Assembly: GCF_002028545.1 (NCBI RefSeq)
Contig: NZ_MWPQ01000005.1
Span: 93,976 to 157,975 of the forward strand
DNA: 64,000 nucleotides
Source of the DNA: Nitrobacter vulgaris
Lineage (GTDB): Bacteria; Pseudomonadota; Alphaproteobacteria; Rhizobiales; Xanthobacteraceae
Reading direction: 5' to 3'
Shown: piece after piece, positions 33,265 through 43,045 of the stretch
How the letters are laid out: each line of letters starts with the position of its first letter
How positions within the stretch are numbered: position 1 is the first letter of the stretch
Translations under genes and position numbers: made by a program
The notes under the pieces: generated by a model
The model's database searches: none
Told to the model about the DNA's origin: nothing
Seen by the model: only the letters and a program-made list of their open reading frames with translations

Positions 33265-34227
33265 ATGAGCCAACCCGGGTTAGATCAAAATCGGCTCACG
33301 GATGAAGCGATCGACCTCGTCATCCGCTTGCAGAATGACCCCGGCAATCCGGTTGCGACCGAGATGGTGCGGGTCTGGCGCGCGCGCAGCGCCGAGCATG
33401 AGCGCATCTGGGCGCGGGTAGCCAAGGTCCACGGCGCCAGCGGCAAGGTTCTGACCCGGCGTCGCAGTGCGGAACGTCGCGAAAAACTGGGACTGACGCG
33501 CCGAAATTTCGTGATCGGCGGCCTCATCGGCGTTGGTGCCGTCGGCGCCAGCTATTCCATTCTTCCCCGTGCCTTGCTTCTCAGCCGGGCCGACCATGTC
33601 ACTGCAAAGGGTGAAATCCGCAGCGTCAATCTTCCGGACGGAAGCGTCGCGACGCTCGGGCCGGATAGTGCCATTGCCTTGGACTTTACGGCCCGACTGC
33701 GCCGCGTTCAGCTTCTGGCTGGCATGTCGTTCTTCGATGTCGCATCCGAGTCGCAGCGCGCCTTTACCGTTCAGGCTGCCAAGCTGACGGCGACGGCGCT
33801 AGGCACGGCCTTCGATGTTGCCAACGATGCCGGCATGCTCTCGGTCTCGGTTGATCATGGCGTCGTCGAAGCGCAGGCGCCAGGCTCGACGATCGCGGCG
33901 GGCACGAAGCTCACGGCCGGGGAGTGGGTGACGATCGATAGCGCCACCCATGCCATCGAGCGCGGATCGCGCGAAGCGAGTCAGATCGCGTCATGGCGCG
34001 ACAACCTTATCGTCGCCGAGAAGGAAGCAGTCTCGGCGCTGGTGGCGCGCATCGGCCGCTGGATTCCGGGACGGATTGTGATGGCCGATCCCTTTATCGG
34101 CTCTCAGCGGGTCAGCGGTATTTTTGATTTGAATAATCCTAAACGGGCACTCGAAGCCGTCGTGCATCCGGCTGGCGCTCATATCCGGCAGGTTTCATCG
34201 TTCCTGACGGTGATTTCCCCCATCTAA
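33265..34227 (+). CDS. FecR-family anti-sigma regulator
   Basis: A 320-residue inner-membrane regulator. The N-terminal cytosolic DUF4880-like region (LTDEAIDLVIRLQND) binds the sigma factor. A single membrane helix (NFVIGGLIGVGAVGASYSI) sits near residues 93-111. The periplasmic FecR domain (GEIRSVNLPDGSVATLGPDS) receives the receptor's signal. It sits 103 bp after the sigma factor gene. Confidence 0.92.
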   Translation: MSQPGLDQNRLTDEAIDLVIRLQNDPGNPVATEMVRVWRARSAEHERIWARVAKVHGASGKVLTRRRSAERREKLGLTRRNFVIGGLIGVGAVGASYSILPRALLLSRADHVTAKGEIRSVNLPDGSVATLGPDSAIALDFTARLRRVQLLAGMSFFDVASESQRAFTVQAAKLTATALGTAFDVANDAGMLSVSVDHGVVEAQAPGSTIAAGTKLTAGEWVTIDSATHAIERGSREASQIASWRDNLIVAEKEAVSALVARIGRWIPGRIVMADPFIGSQRVSGIFDLNNPKRALEAVVHPAGAHIRQVSSFLTVISPI

Positions 34228-34348
34228 AAATAACTTCGTAGATACGTGAAAAAATCACGGCCCCGATTGTATCAGCTACAGGGGTTGGCGCGTCCGAGCG
34301 TTCAGGCAACCGCAGGCCCCTTCACGAGACGAATTTGGGGTGGGACTT

Positions 34349-36796
34349 ATGGGTTACAAGGCTCGGACGTTTTCTGGCAGGACCAACAGAAGCAGGGTGT
34401 TGGCCGCAGCGCTGATGATGAGCACGGCGATCGTCGCCGGCGTCGGCGTGACAGATCGCGAAGCTTATGCCCAGAACGCGGCGCAGGCTTCGTTCAATGT
34501 GCCGGCTGGCCCGCTCAATCGCGCACTGACGGCATTTGGTCGACAGGCCGGCCTGCAAGTGACATATCTGACCAGCATTGGGACCGGAAAGACGTCGCCG
34601 GGCATCTCAGGTTCGGCCACGCCTGAACAAGCGCTCGCGCGCATTCTTCAGGGCACCGGCCTGAGCTACCGTTTCACCAACGCCACTACGGTTGCGATCT
34701 CGCAGCAGGCAGTGAGTGGCGGTGGCGGCGCGACGCCGGCTGGCGCGATCGCCCTTGACACCATCGATGTGCAGGGTGAGAGCGCCACGGGTCCGGTTCA
34801 AGGTTACGTCGCGAACCGAAGCGTCACGGCAACCAAAACCAACACGCCGCTGATTGAGGTGCCGCAGTCGATCTCGGTCATAGGCGCGGAGCAGATTCGC
34901 GATCAGAAGCTGGTTTCAAAATTCGATGATACGCTGCGCTATACGCCGGGTGTCGTTGCCGGGACCTTTGGGACGGATTTTCGCGACGACTGGTTCATGA
35001 TCCGTGGTTTTGACGCCCAACAGGACTCACTTTTCCTCGACGGCATGAATCTTTTCTATTTTGCGTTCGCCGGCTTTAAACTGCAGCCATTCAATCTCGA
35101 GCGTGTCGAGGTGCTGCGCGGCCCATCGGCCTCTCTCTACGGCGGATCGGCGCCGGGCGGACTGGTCAACGCCGTGAGCAAGCTGCCTCCGGCGGAGCCC
35201 ATTCGTTATATCGAGGCCGGCGTCAATAATTTCGGCAACGCCTATACGCAGTTCGACTTCGGCGGTCCTGTCGAGATGCAGCCGGGCAACGGCAAGTTGC
35301 TCTACAGAGTCGTCGGCCAGGTTCAGGGCGGCGGCACGCAAACGAACTTCGTCAATAATGACAATTATTTCATTGCGCCGTCCGTGACGTGGATGCCCGA
35401 CATAGACACGCGACTGACGGTCTTCGCGATGGCGTCTCACAACCAGACCAGAGCACCGAATTTCTTGCCGTATGAAGGCACCGTGACCAATGCTCCGTTC
35501 GGCCGGATACCGACCAACCTTTTCACCGGTGACCCCTCGGCTGACCGTTATACGCGCACCCAACAAATGGTCAGTTACCAATTCGAAAAGCATCTCACGG
35601 ACAATGCGACGTTCCGCCAGAACGCGCGCGCTGCGCATGTCGAGGTGAATTACACGGGAATGTTCGGCCAAGGCTGGGCCACCACTCCGGCCGACGCTAA
35701 CATTATGCGGGGTAACTTCCTTGCGGCCTCGAAAGCGACTCAGCTCAATATGGACAATCAGTTCGAGTATCGCTTCTCCACGGGCCCGTTCCAGCATACC
35801 ACGCTGATGGGTCTCAACCTCAGGCATTATGCGATTGACGACAAGCAGGGTATCGGAACCGGCACGGATCTGAATGTTCTCAATCCGGTCTATGGCGTTA
35901 ACACACCCTACGACGGCCCGCTTTACCAGGACACTTATCTGACCCAGGGGCAGGTCGGCCTCTACCTTCAGGACCAGATCAAGTGGGAGCGCTTCACGCT
36001 GATCCTGTCGGGCCGCAACGATTGGGTAAATCTGATCAACAACGACCGGATTTATACGCCCGTGAGCCGACAGGACAGCAAATTTACCGGCCGCGCCGGG
36101 CTGATCTACAACTTTGACAATGGTCTCGCGCCCTATGCGTCATACTCAACGAGCTATAATCCGATCATTGGCCTGAATTCCGCCGGTGGATTGCTGTTAC
36201 CCGAAACTGCGGAGCAGACCGAAGTCGGCGTGAAGTATCAGCCCGTGGGTCTCAACGCGCGGTTCGGCGTCGCTTTGTTCGACTTGAAGCGCAAGAACAC
36301 CCTGACCACCGACCCCAATAACGTATTGTTCCAGACCCAGAATGGCGAGGTGACGTCGCGCGGCCTTGAGCTGGAGGCCCTTGCCAATATTACCCGCGAC
36401 TTCAAGGTGGTCGCGAGCTACACCAACTACGAGTTATTCGTCAGTAAGGACCTTGATCAGACTTTGATCGGTAAGGTGCCCACGTCGAGGCCGCGCCAGG
36501 TGGCTTCGTTGTGGACGGATTACACGATCCGCGAGGGCTCGCTGGACGGGCTGGGTTTCGGCGGCGGCGTGCGCTATGTCGGCTCGTCTTTTGCGGATAA
36601 TATGAATACTCTTTCCGTACCGGCGGTGGTCCTCGGCGATCTGGCGGTTCACTACGAATGGGCGAACCAGTGGCGCGCGGCGGTCAACGTCGTCAACATC
36701 GCCGACACCCAGTATGTCGCGAGCTGCGGCTTTGTTACGTCATGCTTCTACGGCGACCGGCGTCGCATCACGGGAAGTCTTTCCTATAAGTGGTGA
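34349..36796 (+). CDS. TonB-dependent siderophore receptor with STN signalling domain
   Basis: An 815-residue outer-membrane receptor. After the signal peptide, a secretin/TonB N-terminal domain (FNVPAGPLNRALTAFGRQAG, about 47-115) can touch the FecR-type regulator. The plug follows (EVPQSISVIGAEQIRDQKL...IRGFDAQQDSLFLDG), then the beta barrel, ending in the aromatic SLSYKW. An alternative GTG start lies 9 nt upstream. It imports a ferric siderophore and signals through the two genes before it; the ligand is not deducible. Confidence 0.93.
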   Translation: MGYKARTFSGRTNRSRVLAAALMMSTAIVAGVGVTDREAYAQNAAQASFNVPAGPLNRALTAFGRQAGLQVTYLTSIGTGKTSPGISGSATPEQALARILQGTGLSYRFTNATTVAISQQAVSGGGGATPAGAIALDTIDVQGESATGPVQGYVANRSVTATKTNTPLIEVPQSISVIGAEQIRDQKLVSKFDDTLRYTPGVVAGTFGTDFRDDWFMIRGFDAQQDSLFLDGMNLFYFAFAGFKLQPFNLERVEVLRGPSASLYGGSAPGGLVNAVSKLPPAEPIRYIEAGVNNFGNAYTQFDFGGPVEMQPGNGKLLYRVVGQVQGGGTQTNFVNNDNYFIAPSVTWMPDIDTRLTVFAMASHNQTRAPNFLPYEGTVTNAPFGRIPTNLFTGDPSADRYTRTQQMVSYQFEKHLTDNATFRQNARAAHVEVNYTGMFGQGWATTPADANIMRGNFLAASKATQLNMDNQFEYRFSTGPFQHTTLMGLNLRHYAIDDKQGIGTGTDLNVLNPVYGVNTPYDGPLYQDTYLTQGQVGLYLQDQIKWERFTLILSGRNDWVNLINNDRIYTPVSRQDSKFTGRAGLIYNFDNGLAPYASYSTSYNPIIGLNSAGGLLLPETAEQTEVGVKYQPVGLNARFGVALFDLKRKNTLTTDPNNVLFQTQNGEVTSRGLELEALANITRDFKVVASYTNYELFVSKDLDQTLIGKVPTSRPRQVASLWTDYTIREGSLDGLGFGGGVRYVGSSFADNMNTLSVPAVVLGDLAVHYEWANQWRAAVNVVNIADTQYVASCGFVTSCFYGDRRRITGSLSYKW

Positions 36797-36948
36797 TGGT
36801 GACGGCTTCAAAATCAATCAATGCCTGCAAAGCAACCTCCGCTGGCTTAATGCTGTGTCCGCACGCGCGGTGATCGGCAGGGTGAGAGATCGCTCATAGC
36901 CGATATCATTGTGGTGGCGATCCGGAAGACCGCCACCGCCATCGCGAT

Positions 36949-39006
36949 CTAGGTCTTCGTCGGCCAACGCCGCTCGTGGAACCAGGTGCGGTACTCCGAC
37001 GACATCTTCGCGCGTTGCGCCTGCGGCGCGTGCCGCTTGCACGTGGATGCCTCCTCGCTGCCTTCGGACGCGCCCCACCTTACCTCGACGCAGTCGTTCG
37101 GGTTATAGGCCATCTCGAAGTGCGTTGCCCGGTCGATGACCTCCTTGAGCGAAAGCGTCCATTGCGAGCCATCGCTGCGCATGTAGGATATTTTTCGCGA
37201 GGCAAGCTCGGACGCCAGCACCCCTTGCAATTCGCTTTTGAGGTCCGCGATGCTCTTGCCGCTCGGCATCGCATAGCGCGGCGCTCGCCGAATGACGCGA
37301 TCGGGAAATCCCCGCACGACATCGATCGCGATCAACAAACGGAAATCGCGCGCCGGAGTGGAATAATCTTCCCACGCTCCCGACGTCCCGAAGATCGAGG
37401 CACCGCTGGGCATAGCCACCTCTCCGGCGTGTTTTTGCTGATATTGTCGTCCGTTTTCGACCGAGGTCACACGCGTCTTCACCTGTTCGTTCAGACTTGC
37501 GATGGCGTCTGTCATCGCTTTCACGGGATCGAGCGGCTCCGGCGACATCACGTCATCCATGCGATCGTAAAAATCCTCGGCACTCATCTTTGTTTGATCG
37601 AGCGAAAAATCTGCGTACTCGGGATTGTTGGTGATTTCGGCGTTGACCAGCCGCCGCAACGAGCCGCCTTTGTTGCGCACGATCGGCCGAAAGTGCTTGA
37701 AGCCCGGGCTGCCCAGCGCAGGATCATGCACGAACAGGAAATTGCCGCGCCAGAAACGCTTTCGCGTGATCGAGCCGTCGGGTTCAGCATCGACGGCGAG
37801 GAAGACGCCCGGCTTGCCGTTCATCTCCGGCACGCGATGCACGAGCATCAGCACGTGGCCGTAGGGGTCGGCATACATCGTGCCCGGGCGAAGCGCTTCT
37901 TGGGTCAGTGAGACAGTATAGAAATCGGTGTTGTCGTCACTCGCGCCGACGCGCGCGGCGCCCGTATGCACGACGTCGCCAACGTCCCGCAGGTATTCGC
38001 TGAACATCGTCGGCCGTTTTGGCCGCACCTTCGGCGGAGCCGCAGGCGTTCCGGTCGACTGCGGCCGGGCAAACCCGGGCAGAAGGATGGGCGGTTGCTC
38101 GGGCGGCGGGGCATTGGTGATCGCAGCCGACGCAATTTCCTGTTCCGGAGGCGGCGGCGGACGCGTGACCTCGGGATGCTCCATGTCGAACCACTGGTAG
38201 CACTTGGGCGCCTTGCCATTGGCGCCTCGTGAGCAATTGGAGTAGCCGAACGGTAGCCCTATCTTGTAGGCAAAATAGGCGCGCAGAAAGTAAACGAAAT
38301 CTGCGCAGTCGGGACGAAGGCCCGTCCGCACATTATCTTCACCGCGGCCTAGATAATTGAACAGGAAATTGCGGGATCGGTCGTGCAGGATTTCATGCCA
38401 AACTTTCCAAGACAGATCCTGATCGGGGGGCGCGTCAAATAGCTTTTCGATCCATGCAGAGAACAAGGATTCCGTCTCGCGATCCCAACTGTTACGCACC
38501 TTCCAAAAGGCGCCGGATGGAACAGGCAGAGGGTCTGGTTTGCGCGCGCTTACGGAGATATCGCGTGTGATCGTACTGCAGTCCGCCGTTGGGTGGTCGA
38601 GCGTCAGGGTGGCGTGCCACGTACCGGCGGCCGGGGCGGCGACCTCGGCAAACCAGAAGTACGGCGCACCGCCGCGCCGCTCAGACGAGTTGGCCGCGAC
38701 GCTTCCGTCGGGCGCAACCAGCGAAATCTTACCCTGGAGCGGCTTTTCGGTGACGATCATGACGCGCAGCGGCGTCCCCTTCCAAGGTGCAAACGGCGAG
38801 GGCAAGATCGAGAACCCGGTCGCCTGCTCGCACGTGCCTGGGGCCGCTTCGGCCGGCGGGTCTGTCGTCGCGAAAATGAACGCTGCTGCCGCGGCAGCGG
38901 CGAATCGGGTGGCGAGACGAATCTTGCCAACCTTGTTAGAAGAACCGGGAACTGCACTCGGTCCCGCCGATCTCGGCTGCGAATAGCGACGTTCAGGGCT
39001 CGTCAT
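36949..39006 (-). CDS. Large secreted protein with NlpC/P60-like Cys-His features
   Basis: A 685-residue exported protein (Ala-rich signal ending PAEAAPG). An Ig-like beta domain (TPLRVMIVTEKPLQGKISLV) precedes a likely papain-like region: RPDCADFVYFLRAYFAYKIG supplies a candidate Cys, and DPYGHVLMLVHRV a candidate His. A Pro-rich linker separates them. The start at 39006 has GGAGG 7 nt upstream; a longer reading has no support. Two Cys near the end may pair. It could be a cell-wall amidase/peptidase; the assignment rests on motif shape only. Confidence 0.55.
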   Translation of the reverse strand: MTSPERRYSQPRSAGPSAVPGSSNKVGKIRLATRFAAAAAAAFIFATTDPPAEAAPGTCEQATGFSILPSPFAPWKGTPLRVMIVTEKPLQGKISLVAPDGSVAANSSERRGGAPYFWFAEVAAPAAGTWHATLTLDHPTADCSTITRDISVSARKPDPLPVPSGAFWKVRNSWDRETESLFSAWIEKLFDAPPDQDLSWKVWHEILHDRSRNFLFNYLGRGEDNVRTGLRPDCADFVYFLRAYFAYKIGLPFGYSNCSRGANGKAPKCYQWFDMEHPEVTRPPPPPEQEIASAAITNAPPPEQPPILLPGFARPQSTGTPAAPPKVRPKRPTMFSEYLRDVGDVVHTGAARVGASDDNTDFYTVSLTQEALRPGTMYADPYGHVLMLVHRVPEMNGKPGVFLAVDAEPDGSITRKRFWRGNFLFVHDPALGSPGFKHFRPIVRNKGGSLRRLVNAEITNNPEYADFSLDQTKMSAEDFYDRMDDVMSPEPLDPVKAMTDAIASLNEQVKTRVTSVENGRQYQQKHAGEVAMPSGASIFGTSGAWEDYSTPARDFRLLIAIDVVRGFPDRVIRRAPRYAMPSGKSIADLKSELQGVLASELASRKISYMRSDGSQWTLSLKEVIDRATHFEMAYNPNDCVEVRWGASEGSEEASTCKRHAPQAQRAKMSSEYRTWFHERRWPTKT

Positions 39007-39477
39007 ACTAAGCCTCCATATTCCATCGCTGTCCCTCAGTGAGGCCAGCTGCCATACCCAGCCGCTGAAGCTCTCAGGCGGACGTTCCGCGCGCCAACAG
39101 CTGAGAACCAGATTGTCAGGCAAAACACCGTAGATGTGGCGAAAATCGGCGCGACGCGCGACTTTCTCAAAGGTTGTCGCCGCACGGTCACGCAGAGGTC
39201 AGTGTTGAATGCAGGCTGGTTCGGGTCAGAAACAGAGAATCTGGAATATAGCAATAAAACCCGTTAGTTATACGAAACTGGCGGGCAGTGCGGAATAGCG
39301 ATGAGAATTATGTCTACGCGATAGGCCTCCAAAATGACACCTGAAGGCGATGAACTCTACATGCGCTCATGGGAATGCCCGGGCCGCGCGCTGTCCGCGA
39401 TGCCTGTGGCATGGAATGGCCGCAGCGGCTGTCTTGGCATTCGCCACCGTCGTCGCTGCGGCACCCGTATGAAGGGA
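39007..39477. other. Non-coding region
   Basis: About 470 bp. AT-rich around 39225-39270; otherwise nothing resembling a gene or strong structure. Confidence 0.45.
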
Positions 39478-40452
39478 TTAGCCCATGTATTTGTCGAGGA
39501 AGGATAGTACCTTTTGGGGGTGGCGGCCGAACCAGTTGTAGCCGTCTTCGAACCGCTTGGTCGTGCCCTCGATCCAGTGGAGTTCCTTGTCGGCGCTGCC
39601 CAAGGCGTCGAATGTGCTCTGCGCGTCGGTCGGGTTGTTGATCACCGCGTCGTCTCGCAACTGCCACATCAGGACAGGAAGCTTGACGCTAGGAGCCCAT
39701 AGTTTGCCCGACATGTCAGCGGCAGCAAAGCCGCCCAGCTTCAGAATCTCCAGGTCGATCAATTCCTGGTACTGCGCGATGCCCTGGTAGCCCGAGAGCT
39801 TGGAGAAGACCGAGGTCATGTTGGGTACCAGCGGGCTGAGCAGGCATCTGACGTTCGCGAACAGCTCCGGGTGTTTGGTGATCGCCGCATACTGCGAAAC
39901 GCCGCCCAAGCACTGGCTGAACAGTGCGACATCCATCTTGCCCAAGCGCGGATGCGCATCGACGAATTTCTTCACGCCGACGCAGTCGCGCCATTCCCAT
40001 TGGCCGACGCCGCAGACGCCGCCGTTGGCTGCCCCGCTTTGCCCGTGGTTGCGGAAGTCGTAAGTCAGCACATTGTAACCGGCATTGGTCAGGTGCTTGT
40101 ACTGGATGACGAAGTCGATCTCGACCGGCTCGATGAAGTTGCTCCACGGCTCGCCCAGGTGGCCGGGATAGCCGGCGCGGCACATGGGAAGGGCGTGGTT
40201 GAAGATGACGAGCTTGTTGCTCTCGCCGCCCTTGGCCGGGATGTACCAGGCTTCGAGCGGCGTGCCGTCGTCCGACGGGATCGACAGATCGTGCCAGCCT
40301 TGCATGCCGTATTCGTCGGGGTTCTTGAAGATGAAGCTGCGCGGCATCTTGACCATGCCGGCCAGCGCTTTGACCTTGGCGTGATCCTCCTTGGAGATGG
40401 TTTTTTCCTGCTCCAGGGCTTTCTGCATTCTTTCCTTCGATATTCCGGTCAT
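39478..40452 (-). CDS. Alpha/beta hydrolase with Cys nucleophile elbow
   Basis: A 324-residue hydrolase. LEAWYIPAKGGESNKLVIFN and NVLTYDFRNHGQSG are typical alpha/beta-hydrolase strands. The nucleophile elbow reads FSQCLGGVSQ, i.e. Cys where most esterases have Ser, like dienelactone hydrolase (GYCLGG). A late Asp and the His in KRFEDGYNWFGRHPQK complete a plausible triad. An SD (AAAGGAA) precedes the ATG. Divergent from the LysR gene 167 bp away, its probable regulator. Confidence 0.8.
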   Translation of the reverse strand: MTGISKERMQKALEQEKTISKEDHAKVKALAGMVKMPRSFIFKNPDEYGMQGWHDLSIPSDDGTPLEAWYIPAKGGESNKLVIFNHALPMCRAGYPGHLGEPWSNFIEPVEIDFVIQYKHLTNAGYNVLTYDFRNHGQSGAANGGVCGVGQWEWRDCVGVKKFVDAHPRLGKMDVALFSQCLGGVSQYAAITKHPELFANVRCLLSPLVPNMTSVFSKLSGYQGIAQYQELIDLEILKLGGFAAADMSGKLWAPSVKLPVLMWQLRDDAVINNPTDAQSTFDALGSADKELHWIEGTTKRFEDGYNWFGRHPQKVLSFLDKYMG

Positions 40453-40619
40453 ATCAAAATTCCTTTGCTTGGCTGAAGATGAGGACGGTGAGCTTCCTGA
40501 CGTAGGTTCCGGCCGTCTGCTCCTTCACTTGCCGCCCTTGCCCATGCCCACAATCTAGGTCAGAAGGATTTGATCGATTAGGCGTGTAATTTAGCTTGAG
40601 CCTATCATTGAGGTGATAA
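40453..40619. promoter_or_regulatory. Divergent promoter region, hydrolase/LysR
   Basis: A 167-bp spacer between divergent genes, the classic position for LysR binding. TTTAGCTTGAGCCTATCA near 40590 offers T-N11-A spacing. The LysR SD (GAGGTGAT) lies at its end. Confidence 0.4.
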
Positions 40620-41513
40620 ATGCGGCGGGACGAGATCGCCGATCTGGCGGCTTTCGTCGTGGTTGCCGAGGAGCGCAGCTTCACCAGGGCCGCGATCCGG
40701 CTCGGCATGGCGCAATCGGCGCTCAGCCAGATTGTGCGGCGCACGGAGGAGCGTTTAGGCTTACGGCTGCTCTCGCGCACGACGCGAAGCGTCGCCCCCA
40801 CGGATGCCGGAGAGCGGCTGATCGCAACGCTCGGTCCCATGCTGCACGATCTAGATGCGGCAATCGCCTCGCTGGGTGAGCTTCGTGACCGGCCGTCCGG
40901 CACGATCCGCCTTACCACGGTGGAGCATGCGGCCAAGACCATCATCGTGCCGGCGATGAAGCGGCTGCTTGCGGACAACCCGGACATAAGGGTGGAGATG
41001 ACCATCGATTACGGCCTCGCCGATGTGGTGGCCGATCGTTTCGACGCAGGTGTCCGCCTGGGCGGAGAAGTCGCCAAGAACATGATCGCGATGCGGATTG
41101 GGCCTGATACGCCGATGGCGGTCGTCGGCTCGCCGGACTATTTTCGCAGACATGCTGTTCCCAATTCACCCGCGCAACTGATCGATCATCGCGCGATCAA
41201 CTTGCGGCTGCCTACATCCGGGACGCTGAACAAATGGCGGCTGGCGCGCGGCGGCCGCGAGACGCGGGTGAGGGTCGACGGGCCGCTCGTCTTCAATACC
41301 ATCGACCTGATCCTTGATGCCGCGCTCGACGGTCACGGCCTCGCCTACCTGCCGCTCGACCAGGTCCGGCATCATCTGGATGGGGGCCGGCTGATGCGCG
41401 TGCTGGGCAAATTCACGCCCGACCTGCCGGGCTACCATCTCTATTATCCGCACCGCCAACACGCCTCGTCTGCCTTCACCCTTTTTGTGGAGACGCTAAG
41501 ATTTCGGGCGTGA
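40620..41513 (+). CDS. LysR-family transcriptional regulator
   Basis: A 297-residue regulator: N-terminal winged HTH (LAAFVVVAEERSFTRAAIRL, then SALSQIVRRTEERLG) and a LysR substrate-binding domain (GTIRLTTVEHAAKTIIVPAM). A strong SD precedes the start. It likely controls the divergent hydrolase gene and itself. Confidence 0.95.
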   Translation: MRRDEIADLAAFVVVAEERSFTRAAIRLGMAQSALSQIVRRTEERLGLRLLSRTTRSVAPTDAGERLIATLGPMLHDLDAAIASLGELRDRPSGTIRLTTVEHAAKTIIVPAMKRLLADNPDIRVEMTIDYGLADVVADRFDAGVRLGGEVAKNMIAMRIGPDTPMAVVGSPDYFRRHAVPNSPAQLIDHRAINLRLPTSGTLNKWRLARGGRETRVRVDGPLVFNTIDLILDAALDGHGLAYLPLDQVRHHLDGGRLMRVLGKFTPDLPGYHLYYPHRQHASSAFTLFVETLRFRA

Positions 41514-41620
41514 ATGCTTTGAACGGACAACCTCCATAGACGCGACATCAGTGCGGCAATTGGCGGGGATTGGCGTGCCCAGCGCTATACCGGAGTGGTG
41601 GGCAAAATGGCGGAGAGGGA

Positions 41621-41660
41621 GTCCGCCTCCGCCTAACTCAAGAGAAGCCGGAGAGAGCCG
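41621..41660 (+). repeat. Left copy of a 40-nt att-like repeat
   Basis: GTCCGCCTCCGCCTAACTC, nine variable bases, then CCGGAGAGAGCCG. It matches 51511-51550 except in the centre and one base of the first arm. It lies 119 bp before the integrase start. The flank 41609-41620 (TGGCGGAGAGGG) resembles a reversed tRNA-Ser 3' end. Confidence 0.55.
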
Positions 41661-41779
41661 TTAGTGGATAAAAAGCGTTAAGGTTACTGTAGGATACGAC
41701 CTTACTGAGCGCCAGCGACTACCGATATAAACCGGTGAGAACCGGCTGCTCGGCCGGGGGTCAATTCGGGGGCCGAACG

Positions 41780-43003
41780 GTGGCCTTAAATGCGCGGCAG
41801 GTTGATACGCTAAGAGCGCCGGGACGCTACGGCGACGGTCAAGGCCTCTGCCTCCAAATAACGCCCAGCGGAGCGAAATCCTGGCTCCTGCGCTTTGAGC
41901 GAAACGGCCGCGAGCGCTGGATGGGGCTTGGTGCACTTCATACCGTGAGCCTTAAGGACGCACGTGAACGCGCCCGAAAAGCCAGACAACAACTTCTCGA
42001 TGGCGTCGATCCGATCGAAGCGCGCAAGGCTGAGCGTACGAAAGCGGCTCTAGAAATATCAAAGGCGGTCACTTTCCAAGAAGCTGCCACGGCGTATTTC
42101 GATGCCCATCAAGCGAAATGGAGAAATGCAAAACACCGCAACCAGTTCATCTCCACCCTAAGGGAGTATGTCTTTCCCAAAATTGGCAAGCTCGCTGTGG
42201 CGGACATTGACATAGGGTCGGTTCTATTGGTCCTTGAGCCAATTTGGCCTATCAAAACTGAGACGGCCAGTCGGGTGCGCAGCCGGATCGAAGCCATCCT
42301 CGATTGGGCGACTGTTCGAAAACTACGGGACGGCGATAACCCGGCGCGTTGGAAAGGCAACCTGCAGCATGTTTTGCCTGCCCGCGCGCGGCTCGCCAAA
42401 CCGGAGCACCATGCGGCTCTTCCTTATGCCGAAATTCCGGCTTTCACGGCATTGCTCAGAAAAAGGGAGGGCGTGGCAGCGCGCGCGCTTGAATTTGTAA
42501 TTCTAACAGCTGCCCGAACAGGCGAGGTGGTGGGCGCTCAATGGGACGAGATCGATTTCGCGGCTCGGACATGGACCGTACCGGGTAACAGGATGAAAGC
42601 AGGCCGCGAACACCGCGTTGCGCTCAGCAACGAAGCGGTCGAAATTTTAAAAGGCCTGCCACGTGAAAAGGACAATTCGTACGTTTTCATCGGGCCAAGA
42701 GCCGGTGGTCTGAGCAACATGGCCATGGCAGCTGTCTTACGGCGGATGGACCGCGTGGACATCACCGTCCACGGCTTTCGGAGCACATTCCGCGATTGGG
42801 CCGCGGAGAGCACCGCGTTTCCCAATCATGTTGTGGAAATGGCGCTCGCTCATACCGTGGGCAACAAGGTTGAGGCCGCATATCGACGCGGCGATCTCTT
42901 AGCGAAGCGTCGGCAGCTGGCTGCTGATTGGGCAAAATTTTGCACTCGGATAGGCATCGGGAAAACGGAGTCGCTCGTAATACCAATTCGGTCGAATACT
43001 TAA
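41780..43003 (+). CDS. P4-type tyrosine integrase
   Basis: A 407-residue integrase. It has an N-terminal DUF4102-like arm-binding domain (LNARQVDTLRAPGRYGDGQG), a core-binding domain (ATAYFDAHQAKWRNAKHRNQ) and a catalytic domain. The latter shows Arg in TAARTGEVVGAQWDEID, His-x-x-Arg in VHGFRSTFRDWAAE, His in EMALAHTVGNKV and Tyr in EAAYRRGD. GTG at 41780 with GGGGG upstream is preferred; a GTG 45 nt earlier is possible. It is intact, unlike its copy at 51545-52312. Confidence 0.93.
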   Translation: MALNARQVDTLRAPGRYGDGQGLCLQITPSGAKSWLLRFERNGRERWMGLGALHTVSLKDARERARKARQQLLDGVDPIEARKAERTKAALEISKAVTFQEAATAYFDAHQAKWRNAKHRNQFISTLREYVFPKIGKLAVADIDIGSVLLVLEPIWPIKTETASRVRSRIEAILDWATVRKLRDGDNPARWKGNLQHVLPARARLAKPEHHAALPYAEIPAFTALLRKREGVAARALEFVILTAARTGEVVGAQWDEIDFAARTWTVPGNRMKAGREHRVALSNEAVEILKGLPREKDNSYVFIGPRAGGLSNMAMAAVLRRMDRVDITVHGFRSTFRDWAAESTAFPNHVVEMALAHTVGNKVEAAYRRGDLLAKRRQLAADWAKFCTRIGIGKTESLVIPIRSNT

Positions 43004-43045
43004 GCGCGAAGCTCATTGCTTGTGTGCTTGTGCGAGAAATTTTTA

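Noticed and set aside
35027..35827. Long minus-strand frame within the TonB receptor
   Set aside because: It is an antisense shadow of the receptor gene with atypical composition.
36976..37911. Long plus-strand frame opposite the large secreted protein
   Set aside because: It is a high-GC antisense shadow; the minus-strand gene has a signal peptide and ribosome-binding site.
41609..41640. tRNA-Ser at the left end of the second island
   Set aside because: Only TGGCGGAGAGGG resembles a reversed tRNA-Ser end; the rest of a cloverleaf is absent.
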